A DNA stretch of 64,000 bases from Campylobacter concisus (GTDB lineage Bacteria > Campylobacterota > Campylobacteria > Campylobacterales > Campylobacteraceae): NCBI RefSeq assembly GCF_002913225.1, contig NZ_PPAW01000047.1, forward strand, positions 27,023 through 91,022. The letters run 5' to 3'. This document shows positions 8,001-14,635 of the stretch, in pieces (position 1 is the stretch's first letter; each line of letters starts with the position of its first letter). The notes beneath the pieces are model-generated. The model did no database searches and had not been told where the DNA came from. It was given only the letters and a program-made list of their open reading frames with translations. A program made the position numbers and the translations under genes.

Positions 8001-9890
8001 AGTAGAGATGAGGCAAACTCAGATGGCAATGTTAAAGAAACATCTGCAACCGTATCTCTACCAAGTGGCGACCTACATACAGATGATACATTTGTTGTAA
8101 AAGTAAATGGTGTACCAACTACATATAAAGTAACTAGCAAGGTTGGTGATGTTCTAAAGATAGAAGACAAAGATGGTAATGTGCATTTAGAAGACGGTAA
8201 CTTACTAAAGATAGATGGTATCGCTGTAAGCGTTAAAAATCCTGCTAAGGTTGAAGTAGAGTTACCTAATGGTGCATCTAAATCAGCAGAGGCGATACTA
8301 GAGCCTATAAACAATAAAGAGCTAAGTGTAATTTTCAACGAAGATAATGCTAACAGAAACAATGAACTAAGCAGAGATGAGGCTATATCAGACCACAACC
8401 TAAAAACTACAACAGTAAGTGTAAAAGTGCCTTACAATGTTGTAACAGGTGATCACGTAAAAGTTGAGTATGTTGATCCAAATACTGGTACCCCAGAAAG
8501 TAGAGAATTTAAAATAACTAAAACAGCAGATGGTAAAATCACTGCTACAGATATAAATAGTAGAATACCACAAATACCACAAGATATCACAGAAGACAAC
8601 ACTATTAAAGTATTTAATGTCCCTATGAAGCCAGGAGAGAAAACAAAGGTAGATGCAACTATAACTACTCAAGATGATCAAACGGCAAATGCTAACGCAG
8701 AGGCAAAACTAGAGCAATTAAGCAGCAAAGGTCTAAGTGTAAGCATAGCAGCTGATGCAAATGATAATGGCATTATCACAAGAGATGAGTCAGGTAGTAA
8801 TAAATCAAAAGTAAATGTATCTCTTCCTGGCAATATAATAGCCGGCGATAGCATAAAAGTAGAGATCACAAATCCTGGTGATACTACGCCTAAAATTAAA
8901 AATTTCAAAGTTATTAGCAAAGATGCGCTTGGTAAGATAGAGTTGCAAGATCAAGACGATCTCACCACACGCCCTTTCACGCTTGAAAATGGCAAACCAC
9001 TTGTACTTGACGCAGCTATCGCAGTAGGACAAGAGACAAAAGCGAAAGTCACTCTAACTGATGCATTTGGTAATTCAGTGAGCACAGCAAAAATAGATCA
9101 AAATGGCAATGAGATTAATGTCAAAGCACATGCTGAGATTGATGCTATAAGAGGTATTCAATTTACAGAAGATACAAGCAGAGATAATGCGTTGCAAACT
9201 TATGAAAATTCTAAAGATCAGGACACAACGCCTATTAAAATTTATCTTAATGAAGATGCAAGAGCCGGTGATAAAGTGAATATCCAGTATACTGATCCAA
9301 ATGATCATTCACAAATGAAACATGTGGATCAAGATCATACTATAACTACTGATGATATAGCAAGAGGCTTCTTTGAGCAGTCATTGGATATCAACCCTAT
9401 ATCAGAATACAAACTAAAAGTTGATGCTACATTTGAAACTGATGGCGGTCTAAAAAAGCTTTCAACTGGTGAACTCTCTATATTGCCTAAGGCAGTTACA
9501 GCTGAATACAATGAGCACACAACTATGAAAGGTGGCGATAACAATAGTGACACTTTAATAGTTGATGGAAAAACAGTTGATTTTAGTCATTTGGCTCGTC
9601 TTAATCTTCTTGATGCTAAAGTTGAAAGCTTTGAAAATATCCAACTTAAAGGCAACTCTGAGATCAAATTTGATGCAAATGCAATCTTTGATATCACTGA
9701 TAATCTAAACACTATCCTTAAGATAAAAGGTGACGCAACCAATAAAGTGGATATCAAAGGTAAGTGGGAGTTAGAAAAAGATCCTTCTATACATGCAGAT
9801 AGTGGCTTTAAGGGCTACTCAAGCGTCGATCAAGTAAGCGGACAAACTATCCATATACAAATAGACGATAAAGTCCAAACAGACCTATAA
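5064..9890 (+). CDS. giant Lap/BapA-type secreted adhesin (1608 aa)
   Basis: Predicted surface adhesin exported by a type I secretion system. Residues 1-95 resemble the retention module of LapA-class adhesins (GVVKSLTGKAVAV.., GDIVYMGE motifs), the plug that holds the protein in the outer-membrane pore. A TAAG tetrapeptide follows at residues 100-103 before a Gly/Ala linker; in LapA the protease LapG cuts inside such a motif. Then come ten repeats of about 125-140 residues, each opening with an acidic motif (first at residue 174). Several are full 12-residue EF-hand-like loops D-x-[DN]-x-[DN]-G-x-[IL]-x-x-x-E (residues 178-189, 840-851, 972-983, 1231-1242). The last 150 residues match the secretion region of BapA-like proteins (DTLIVDG.., ILKIKGDATNKV). 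The 5064 ATG has AAGGAG upstream; an ATG at 5007 is in frame but lies before the promoter. No transporter genes are adjacent. Function is inferred from architecture. Confidence 0.88.
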   Translation: MAKEAGVVKSLTGKAVAVDQNGNERELKVGDIVYMGESVKTSDAADKVTIVANNGKELTVLGSDTLSLNPNTIGAEGLADISALQNAILNGGDLTKLEETAAGGNAAAGGGDGVSLGEARFAEGGHYSNINETYRNLTDTNRAFASYDSPIGGYSDGNANGGDLIPPKPSVSVEFTEDKNNDGFLTYTENFDNNASSHDLNTSPVKITVTDVVPGDILHITLTKPDGTVTPLSPITINATDIVNNTFTKIISDMPVAEGKISKVDAYVTDSADPNTIKSNEASDNVEPDVRPTLTFTEDIGIGANIDTNNPGKNDGGIDDFENSQDGNFRSTTVEVTLPKDVVAGDKVVITYTDPLTKQDTTKEVPLTQADVDNHKVNTDLPVFPDVWNHASAHVVAADGTQKSAESDKDSVIPIGRNMEIKFIEQDTLHEISRQESMDEHEVNKTTALIRLPNKIDNGDTLTLHINEPGKAPYDRKFAIHMDDKGVITGITEIGNGGQNFPLTKESFNQYSFKVPGFDLRHGQDTTIKASITNMKPGRHDTYINEPEVSASLEHVKAPEVIFDEAHNSKTMSRKDSAADGDEFNTTATIKIPKNAVDGDRIEVKITEPQLDGTTEDRTLKFNVHKDASGVKITDEHDNNVAVSDNGFQISHVGTLTGAETKISATIIDKDNVQSATGTNSVSVTELDDSGIFFGEDIDANTSITREESMKDHYLHKEKGDLHETDDYLHKTDLKVKVPNNVITDDKMILEVKADGNTTLKKEFTITRNGNSITLTDGTDTITADSDNKITVPGIVIGEGKNTEAQATFTDAKGFAKTIVTNHATLENLHDDMTVIFKEDKDFNGILNRDEANSDGVLDKTTATIKLPSNVVDGDILKITTSIENGTPTTTSHTIHKDAHGNITVDGPNVVGVVGNKAVEYTVPLEEDKTSKVSATVSDATGVDKVEAGSDITLDADGNGNGTKFYVLIDEDNDRNGKLSRDEANSDGNVKETSATVSLPSGDLHTDDTFVVKVNGVPTTYKVTSKVGDVLKIEDKDGNVHLEDGNLLKIDGIAVSVKNPAKVEVELPNGASKSAEAILEPINNKELSVIFNEDNANRNNELSRDEAISDHNLKTTTVSVKVPYNVVTGDHVKVEYVDPNTGTPESREFKITKTADGKITATDINSRIPQIPQDITEDNTIKVFNVPMKPGEKTKVDATITTQDDQTANANAEAKLEQLSSKGLSVSIAADANDNGIITRDESGSNKSKVNVSLPGNIIAGDSIKVEITNPGDTTPKIKNFKVISKDALGKIELQDQDDLTTRPFTLENGKPLVLDAAIAVGQETKAKVTLTDAFGNSVSTAKIDQNGNEINVKAHAEIDAIRGIQFTEDTSRDNALQTYENSKDQDTTPIKIYLNEDARAGDKVNIQYTDPNDHSQMKHVDQDHTITTDDIARGFFEQSLDINPISEYKLKVDATFETDGGLKKLSTGELSILPKAVTAEYNEHTTMKGGDNNSDTLIVDGKTVDFSHLARLNLLDAKVESFENIQLKGNSEIKFDANAIFDITDNLNTILKIKGDATNKVDIKGKWELEKDPSIHADSGFKGYSSVDQVSGQTIHIQIDDKVQTDL

Positions 9891-9898
9891 TCCCCAAA

Positions 9899-9925
9899 AA
9901 GTGAGTGCACTCTAAGCACTCACTT
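9899..9925 (+). terminator. terminator hairpin after the adhesin gene
   Basis: Perfect 10-bp stem AAGTGAGTGC / GCACTCACTT with a 7-nt loop, starting 9 nt after the stop codon. There is no clean T run directly after the stem, and a run of five A residues precedes it, so it may work better on the other strand or act as a transcript-stabilising hairpin. Confidence 0.6.
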
Positions 9926-10000
9926 CACTTACCTAACTTCAAATTTACATCATTTTTTAAGCCTTATTTTACTAATATCACCCCTTTTAAAGGAGAAGAC

Positions 10001-10594
10001 ATGAAAAATTTAATAGCCATCGTTGTGGTCATCGCCGCACTTGTTTTTGGTGCTTTCAAATACGCAAATTCGTTTGTGGTGCTTGATGAAAACACCAACG
10101 AGAAGTGGTCTCAGGTGCTAAATCAATACAAAAGAAGAGCCGATCTCGTGCCAAATTTAGTTGAAACCGTAAAAGGCTACGCAGCTCACGAGCAAAAGGT
10201 CTTTGAAGACGTGGCAAACGCAAGAAGCAAGAGCATGCAAGTAAGCATCGACGCAAGCAGTCTTAGCGACGAGGCAAAGGTTAAAGAGTTTATGGCAGCT
10301 CAAGGTCAGCTAGGCTCCGCACTTGGCAGGCTAATGGCGGTTAGCGAGAGCTATCCAGAGCTAAAAGCAAACCATAATTTCCTCTCACTCCAAAGCCAGC
10401 TTGAAGGCACAGAAAACCGCATAAGCGTAGCAAGACGCGACTACATCGAGGCTGTAAAAGAGTACAACGTAGCTCTTAGAAGCTTTCCTGGTAAATTTAT
10501 AGCTAGTATCTTTCATCCAGAGATGAAGCCAAAGCAAGGCATCGAGGTTAGCAGCGAAGATATGAAAAACCCAAAAGTTTCGTTTGAGAAATAA
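10001..10594 (+). CDS. lemA: LemA family membrane protein
   Basis: A 197-residue LemA protein: one N-terminal transmembrane helix (about residues 3-21) followed by a helical bundle that includes the family hallmarks NEKWSQVLNQYKRRADLVPNL and the ENRISVARRDYIEAVKEYN segment. LemA proteins are widespread with poorly defined function, probably envelope-related. The frame is open from 9905, but the ATG at 10001 follows AAAGGAGAAGAC, and the upstream part would include the preceding terminator, so 10001 is the start. The stop overlaps the next ATG (TAATG). The lemA plus TPM-domain gene pair is a recurrent arrangement in bacteria. Confidence 0.9.
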   Translation: MKNLIAIVVVIAALVFGAFKYANSFVVLDENTNEKWSQVLNQYKRRADLVPNLVETVKGYAAHEQKVFEDVANARSKSMQVSIDASSLSDEAKVKEFMAAQGQLGSALGRLMAVSESYPELKANHNFLSLQSQLEGTENRISVARRDYIEAVKEYNVALRSFPGKFIASIFHPEMKPKQGIEVSSEDMKNPKVSFEK

Positions 10595-11448
10595 TGAAAA
10601 AAATCATTAGCCTTTTACTCTTTGCGCTTTGTTTTTGTTTTGCTCTAAATTTCAATGAGCAGATCAATGATGAGGCTCATATCTTTTTACAAAACGAAAG
10701 AGATGAGCTTCTAAATTTAGTGCAAAATTTCGAGCAAAACAGCACCACGCAAATCGCCATAGTGACTTTAAATTCGCTTGAAAATAAGAGTATCGAAGAG
10801 CTATCTTTAGAGATAGCTAGAGGCTACAAACTAGGTCAAAAAGAAGATAGTAACGGCGTGCTTTTAGTGGTTGCTCCAAATGAGAAAAAGGTCTGCATCG
10901 AGGTTGGATACGGGCTTGAAGGGGTGCTAACTGACGCCATCTCAAGCCAGATCATAAATAGCGTGATGATACCTGAGTTTAAAAACGGCAATATGAGCGA
11001 AGGCGTGAAAGATGGTGTTTTGGCGATCATAAAAGTGGCTAGCGGCGAGGAATTTAGTAACAAAACTAGCCTTAGCGACTTGCCTTTTGGCGTGTTTGCC
11101 TTTTTTGTTGGCATGCTCTCTTGTTTTGCCTCTGTGATCTTTGGCAAATTTTTTATGCGAACTGGCTTTAGCACGTGCTTTGCAGGACTTGTATCAACCG
11201 CACTTGAGCAGGGATTTGGCGTGCAAAACTACCTTATCATTTTTGGTGTTTTTGCCTTTATATTTGCGGTATTTTTTCTAATATTAAAAGACGTTTTTAA
11301 GAGAAATAGCCAAGGTGGCTCTTTGCCAATGGGCTTTAGACGAGGTGGTTCAGACTCAAATGGCGGCGGTCGCTCAAGCGGCAGAGGAGGCGGCTTTAGT
11401 GGCGGCGGCGGTGGTTTTGGCGGAGGCGGAGCTAGCGGCAGCTGGTGA
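10594..11448 (+). CDS. TPM-domain membrane protein with Gly-rich tail
   Basis: A 284-residue protein with a signal peptide (about 1-17), a TPM domain (about 20-150, formerly DUF477) outside the membrane, one or two membrane helices (about 165-195 and 212-232) and a glycine/serine-rich C-terminus ending GGGASGSW. TPM domains in plants act in photosystem II repair and some show acid phosphatase activity; the bacterial YgcG-like group, with the same glycine-rich tail, is uncharacterised. The ATG overlaps the lemA stop by one base, so the two are coupled. Confidence 0.82.
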   Translation: MKKIISLLLFALCFCFALNFNEQINDEAHIFLQNERDELLNLVQNFEQNSTTQIAIVTLNSLENKSIEELSLEIARGYKLGQKEDSNGVLLVVAPNEKKVCIEVGYGLEGVLTDAISSQIINSVMIPEFKNGNMSEGVKDGVLAIIKVASGEEFSNKTSLSDLPFGVFAFFVGMLSCFASVIFGKFFMRTGFSTCFAGLVSTALEQGFGVQNYLIIFGVFAFIFAVFFLILKDVFKRNSQGGSLPMGFRRGGSDSNGGGRSSGRGGGFSGGGGGFGGGGASGSW

Positions 11449-11492
11449 AATTTACCTGCTTTTGCTTTCTTAAAATAATTTTATGTTTTTAT

Positions 11493-11604
11493 AAATTTTA
11501 AAACTTCACTCACTCGCAAGAATTGACTACTAAAATTTGGCTTCGCTCATCGCTTAGCTCAAATTTTAGAGCCGAAATTACTCGCTCACGAAATTTTAAA
11601 ATTT
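11493..11604. repeat. 112-bp direct repeat, copy 1
   Basis: Nearly identical to 11775-11886. The ends are themselves inverted (AAATTTTAAAA at the left, TTTTAAAATTT at the right) and an inner inverted repeat CTAAAATTTG (11530-11539) / CAAATTTTAG (11560-11569) lies at its centre. Non-coding on both strands. Confidence 0.85.
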
Positions 11605-11623
11605 ACTAGAATTTCAATAAAAC

Positions 11624-11735
11624 GCATGCAGTGCGAAGCACTAAAGCATGCCCCTCTAACGTGCGAGGGGATTGAGGGATCTAAAGGGAGATAAGGGGAC
11701 GGCTTCGTAATTCAAGTCCCCTTGTCTCCTTTTTT
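11624..11735 (+). terminator. three consecutive hairpins ending in a strong terminator
   Basis: Hairpin 1: GCATGC-AGTGC / GCACT-AAA-GCATGC (11624-11651). Hairpin 2: CCCCTC / GAGGGG (11651-11670). Hairpin 3: a 14-bp GC-rich stem, left arm 11687-11700, right arm 11716-11729, with one T-G wobble, followed by six T residues (11730-11735). The last is a textbook intrinsic terminator for the lemA-TPM operon. The three together could be a small structured RNA. Confidence 0.7.
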
Positions 11736-11774
11736 AAAAACAAAACTTTAAATTTTTAAAAAACTTTAATTTAC

Positions 11775-11886
11775 AAATTTTAAACTTTCACTCACTCGCA
11801 AGAATTGACTACTAAAATTTGGCTTCGCTTGCCGCTTAGCTCAAATTTTAGAGCCGAAATTACTCGCTCACGAAATTTTAAAATTT
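11775..11886. repeat. 112-bp direct repeat, copy 2
   Basis: Second copy of the 11493-11604 element, differing at a few positions (for example CTCATCGC versus CTTGCCGC in the inner loop). The copies bracket the hairpin block. The remaining bases up to 11991 hold nothing else I can identify apart from an AGGAG ribosome-binding site for the next gene. Confidence 0.85.
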
Positions 11887-11991
11887 GCCATTTTTCTTTG
11901 TAGAACAAAGGATCATTTTGTGTATTTTATACTCGCCATTTGCATATAAAAGATAAATTTCTTAAAATATGCCAAAAAATTAGGAGCAAAA

Positions 11992-12675
11992 ATGCTATCA
12001 GGCGAGCTACTTAAAAGCCATTTTGCAAAATTTGATCTATCGGCAATGCTTAGTGGGTTTTTGGAGCAAAGTCATTTTGACAAAGAAAAATTTAAAGCAC
12101 TCAGGCGAGATGGCTTTAAAAGCTTAGATAAGAGCCAAAGAGAGGAGCTTCTTGAAATAGCAGGTTTTAAGGCGTATCTTGACGCGAAATTTCAGGGCTT
12201 TTTGTGTGAGCTGATGCAAAGCAAGATCTTCGTTGTAAGCGGCGTGGAGTATAAATTTAGTGAGCTTGAAATTTACACTTGCTTTGATACAAACACCTAC
12301 AAAAGATCGTGCGAGCCAGGCGAAATTTACTTTCACAACTTTGGTTTTGATATCTCTTTTAAGAGCGAGCCAGCACTTTATGGCGGCATTTTGGTAAGGA
12401 GTTTAAAGCCGTTAAAAGAGCGAAATTTCATCTTTGGACCAAGAAAATGCACCTTTCACATTTTAAATGCAAAAGTTAAAAATTTAAACTTTGATCTAAA
12501 AGAGGCTGATTTTAGAGAGGATGAGGTCGCTTTTACGCCAAGGATCAGATCGTTTAAAGATGAGATCGAGCTTAAAAATGACGCTTTAAGGGCGGTTAGT
12601 GGCGAGTTTAGAGGGGCACTTGAAAGTGCAAAAGAGTATAAAAAAAGAGTTGAAAATGCCTATAAAAAGGGGTGA
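11992..12675 (+). CDS. uncharacterised protein (227 aa)
   Basis: Not recognised with confidence. The protein has no signal peptide or membrane helix. Its central part (about residues 85-140) contains YKRSCEPGEIYFHNFGFDISF and LYGGILVRSLKPL segments. These recall, weakly, a family of bacterial proteins with a beta-rich fold related to 3-methyladenine DNA glycosylase-like sequences, in which a YGGI(L/I)(V/I)R motif recurs; I treat that as a hint only. The C-terminal 30 residues are charged and helical. TAGGAG lies 7 nt before the ATG. It stands alone between non-coding regions. Confidence 0.65.
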   Translation: MLSGELLKSHFAKFDLSAMLSGFLEQSHFDKEKFKALRRDGFKSLDKSQREELLEIAGFKAYLDAKFQGFLCELMQSKIFVVSGVEYKFSELEIYTCFDTNTYKRSCEPGEIYFHNFGFDISFKSEPALYGGILVRSLKPLKERNFIFGPRKCTFHILNAKVKNLNFDLKEADFREDEVAFTPRIRSFKDEIELKNDALRAVSGEFRGALESAKEYKKRVENAYKKG

Positions 12676-12712
12676 AATTTATCTTTTTGTCGGTTTTGAG
12701 GCTGAGAAATTT

Positions 12713-12743
12713 AGCCCCAAGTGTTTGGCTAGCTCGGGGCTTT
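12713..12743 (+). terminator. possible terminator after the 227-aa gene
   Basis: AGCCCCAAG and CTCGGGGCT arms (one A-C mismatch) around a 12-nt loop, followed by TTT. It lies 38 nt after the stop codon at 12675. The rest of the gap to 12968 shows no intact gene; on the minus strand it may hold decayed continuation of the truncated lyase-like gene. Confidence 0.5.
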
Positions 12744-12968
12744 GGTGATATTATTTTATGATGGCTAGTTTGCCAGTGCCTGCGTTTTTATTTGCCTAGT
12801 TTTGGATGTTTGAGCTTTTGAGGAGCTCAAATTTATATGGAGGCTCAAATGGTGGCTTAGTTAGCTTTTCACAAACGCTACCTTTTTTAGAAAGCTCTAT
12901 TTGCCGCTTTCAAAAATGGTGTCTTTGTTACATTTATAGCTTACTAAATTTGCACGGCATGAGGCGCT

Positions 12969-13319
12969 CTAAGCCCGCATAAATTTAGTATAAGTGTCAA
13001 ACTCGCCACCGCTAATCTCACTTATAAATTTATCCAGCCCATCGCTATTGCCATTTTGCGGGATCTTGCCTTCGCTAAGGTCTATGAGCCCATCCACATA
13101 GATGACGTAACCACCCATTTGAGCGTATTTTACGAGCTCTTGTCTATCTTTTACGACGACTTCTTTACTCTCTTTGCCGGCATATCCGCCAAAATTTTGC
13201 TCCGCACCAATGCTAGCGTAGCCAAAAGGCGAGTCACTTGCTTTTATCTCGCCCACCTGTGCCTCAGCGCCAAATGCAAATAACGCACTAATGGCGAGTA
13301 ACAATATCTTTTTAAGCAT
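12969..13319 (-). pseudogene. truncated secreted pectate-lyase-like protein, N-terminal part
   Basis: The 116 residues begin with a signal peptide (about 1-20, cut after FGAEA) and continue with segments typical of the N-terminus of pectate lyase family proteins: VVVKDRQELVKYA, GGYVIYVDGLIDLSEG and GLDKFISE. Such enzymes have several hundred residues forming a right-handed beta-helix; here the frame stops (FDTYTKFMRA then TAG) before the helix and its catalytic residues. In-frame sequence past the stop reads on for about 23 codons and then meets more stops, consistent with decay or deletion. A short stand-alone secreted protein is the alternative. The ribosome-binding site AGGAGGC upstream of the ATG is intact. 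Confidence 0.6.
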
Positions 13320-13442
13320 CTTTAGCCTCCTAAATTTGGCTTTTTATTCTTGATATTTTATTGTAAATATCACCGCTGGATTTTATTTTAGCTCATTAAA
13401 TTTAGTGTAAGCCTTTTATAAATTTTTAGTAAAAGCAAAATT

Positions 13443-14540
13443 TTACGCGAAAAATATCTCGCTTTTTAGACGAAGCAAACATAGATAGGCGCTTAGCACG
13501 CTTTGCTCTCTAACATAGTTGCGCTCCCCTTTTAAAAGTAGCCTCTCAACCTCGATGTTGCCATTTCTATCGCCAGCTGCGACATATACCGTGCCAACTG
13601 GCTTGCTAGCTGTGCCCCCACCAGGTCCTGCTATACCGCTAATAGCAAGCGCAAAGTCCGCATTTGTAGTGCTTAGCGTGCCTTTTATCATCGCTTTTAC
13701 ACAAGGCTCGCTCACGGCTCCGTAAGTATCTAAAATTTCATCCTCAACGCCCAGCCACTCGTGCTTTATGTGATTTGCATAGGTTACTAACGAGCCATCA
13801 AAGCTAGCTGAGATGCCGCCATATCTTGCAAATTTAGCCGCCGCAAGCCCAGCCGTGCAAGACTCAGCAAATGAAATTTTAAGCCCTTTTTGCATGAGCT
13901 TTTTTGCTATAAATTTGATCACATCTTTTTGTGGGATAAATTTTTGCGAAAATAGCGTTTTTACCCCTTGTAAAAAGCTCTCGATCTGGCCAAATTTATT
14001 GCTTTTTGCCCTTACTAGTATCAAATTTGGCAGGATCTGCGCAAGAGTGATATCAACTTCATAAGTTTTAGCAAGTGGTAGCATAAGGATCCTCGCGCTA
14101 TCTGCGTCGATGTCTATTAGATGAAAGTAGCTAAAATCAGGCTCGTACTCGACTAAAAACTCGCCCAACTCTTCATTTGGATTAGCTTTTATGAGATTTA
14201 TCTGGGCTTTATTTAGGCTGGCTAAGAAGCTATTTTTAGAGTAGTCTAAGCTATCTTTAAGTGCAAGCGTCGTGCTATCTTTTAGCTCGAGTGAGCCCCC
14301 AGTTAGCGTCGCTACGATCTTTGCGGCGATGGCAAAATTTTCATCCGAGCCAAAAATGCTTACAAAGTCGTAATCTTTTGATAAATTTTCGATGATAAAA
14401 GGTAGCTCTTTGCTATTTTTCGGAGCAAAACTAACCACTCCAAGCTCGCCAAAATGACCCTCGTAACTTTGAAAAATGTAGTTTAGAAATTCTCTATTTA
14501 TCTCAAGATCTTCGCCTATTATCAAGATACTTTGTCTCAT
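13443..14540 (-). CDS. cinA: CinA-family protein (nicotinamide-nucleotide amidase domain)
   Basis: A 365-residue CinA-type protein. The C-terminal domain (about 205-360) is the PncC amidase, which converts nicotinamide mononucleotide to nicotinate mononucleotide; its signature pieces SFAESCTAGLAAAKFA and SGIAGPGGGTASKPVGTVYVA are intact. The N-terminal half corresponds to the CinA molybdopterin-binding-like (COG1058) domain but is diverged, lacking the usual GxE(I/L)L..N start, so it may only be structural. A TATAAT on this strand (14564-14569) and AAGGAG precede the ATG. It diverges from ileS across about 95 nt. Confidence 0.85.
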   Translation of the reverse strand: MRQSILIIGEDLEINREFLNYIFQSYEGHFGELGVVSFAPKNSKELPFIIENLSKDYDFVSIFGSDENFAIAAKIVATLTGGSLELKDSTTLALKDSLDYSKNSFLASLNKAQINLIKANPNEELGEFLVEYEPDFSYFHLIDIDADSARILMLPLAKTYEVDITLAQILPNLILVRAKSNKFGQIESFLQGVKTLFSQKFIPQKDVIKFIAKKLMQKGLKISFAESCTAGLAAAKFARYGGISASFDGSLVTYANHIKHEWLGVEDEILDTYGAVSEPCVKAMIKGTLSTTNADFALAISGIAGPGGGTASKPVGTVYVAAGDRNGNIEVERLLLKGERNYVREQSVLSAYLCLLRLKSEIFFA

Positions 14541-14563
14541 TTTTAAGCTCCTTTTTTTGCCTC

Positions 14564-14569
14564 ATTATA
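14564..14569 (-). promoter_or_regulatory. -10 box of the cinA-like gene
   Basis: TATAAT read on the minus strand, 24 nt before the ATG at 14540. Confidence 0.5.
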
Positions 14570-14635
14570 CTATTTTTCAGTGTGATTTAACCAGCACAGG
14601 TGTAAAATTAGCAAATTTTAAAATCAAGGTAAAAA

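Noticed and set aside
5847..9553. Many open frames on the minus strand opposite the adhesin
   Set aside because: They follow the repetitive codon pattern of the plus-strand gene, lack ribosome-binding sites and give low-complexity Ser/Leu/Thr-rich products.
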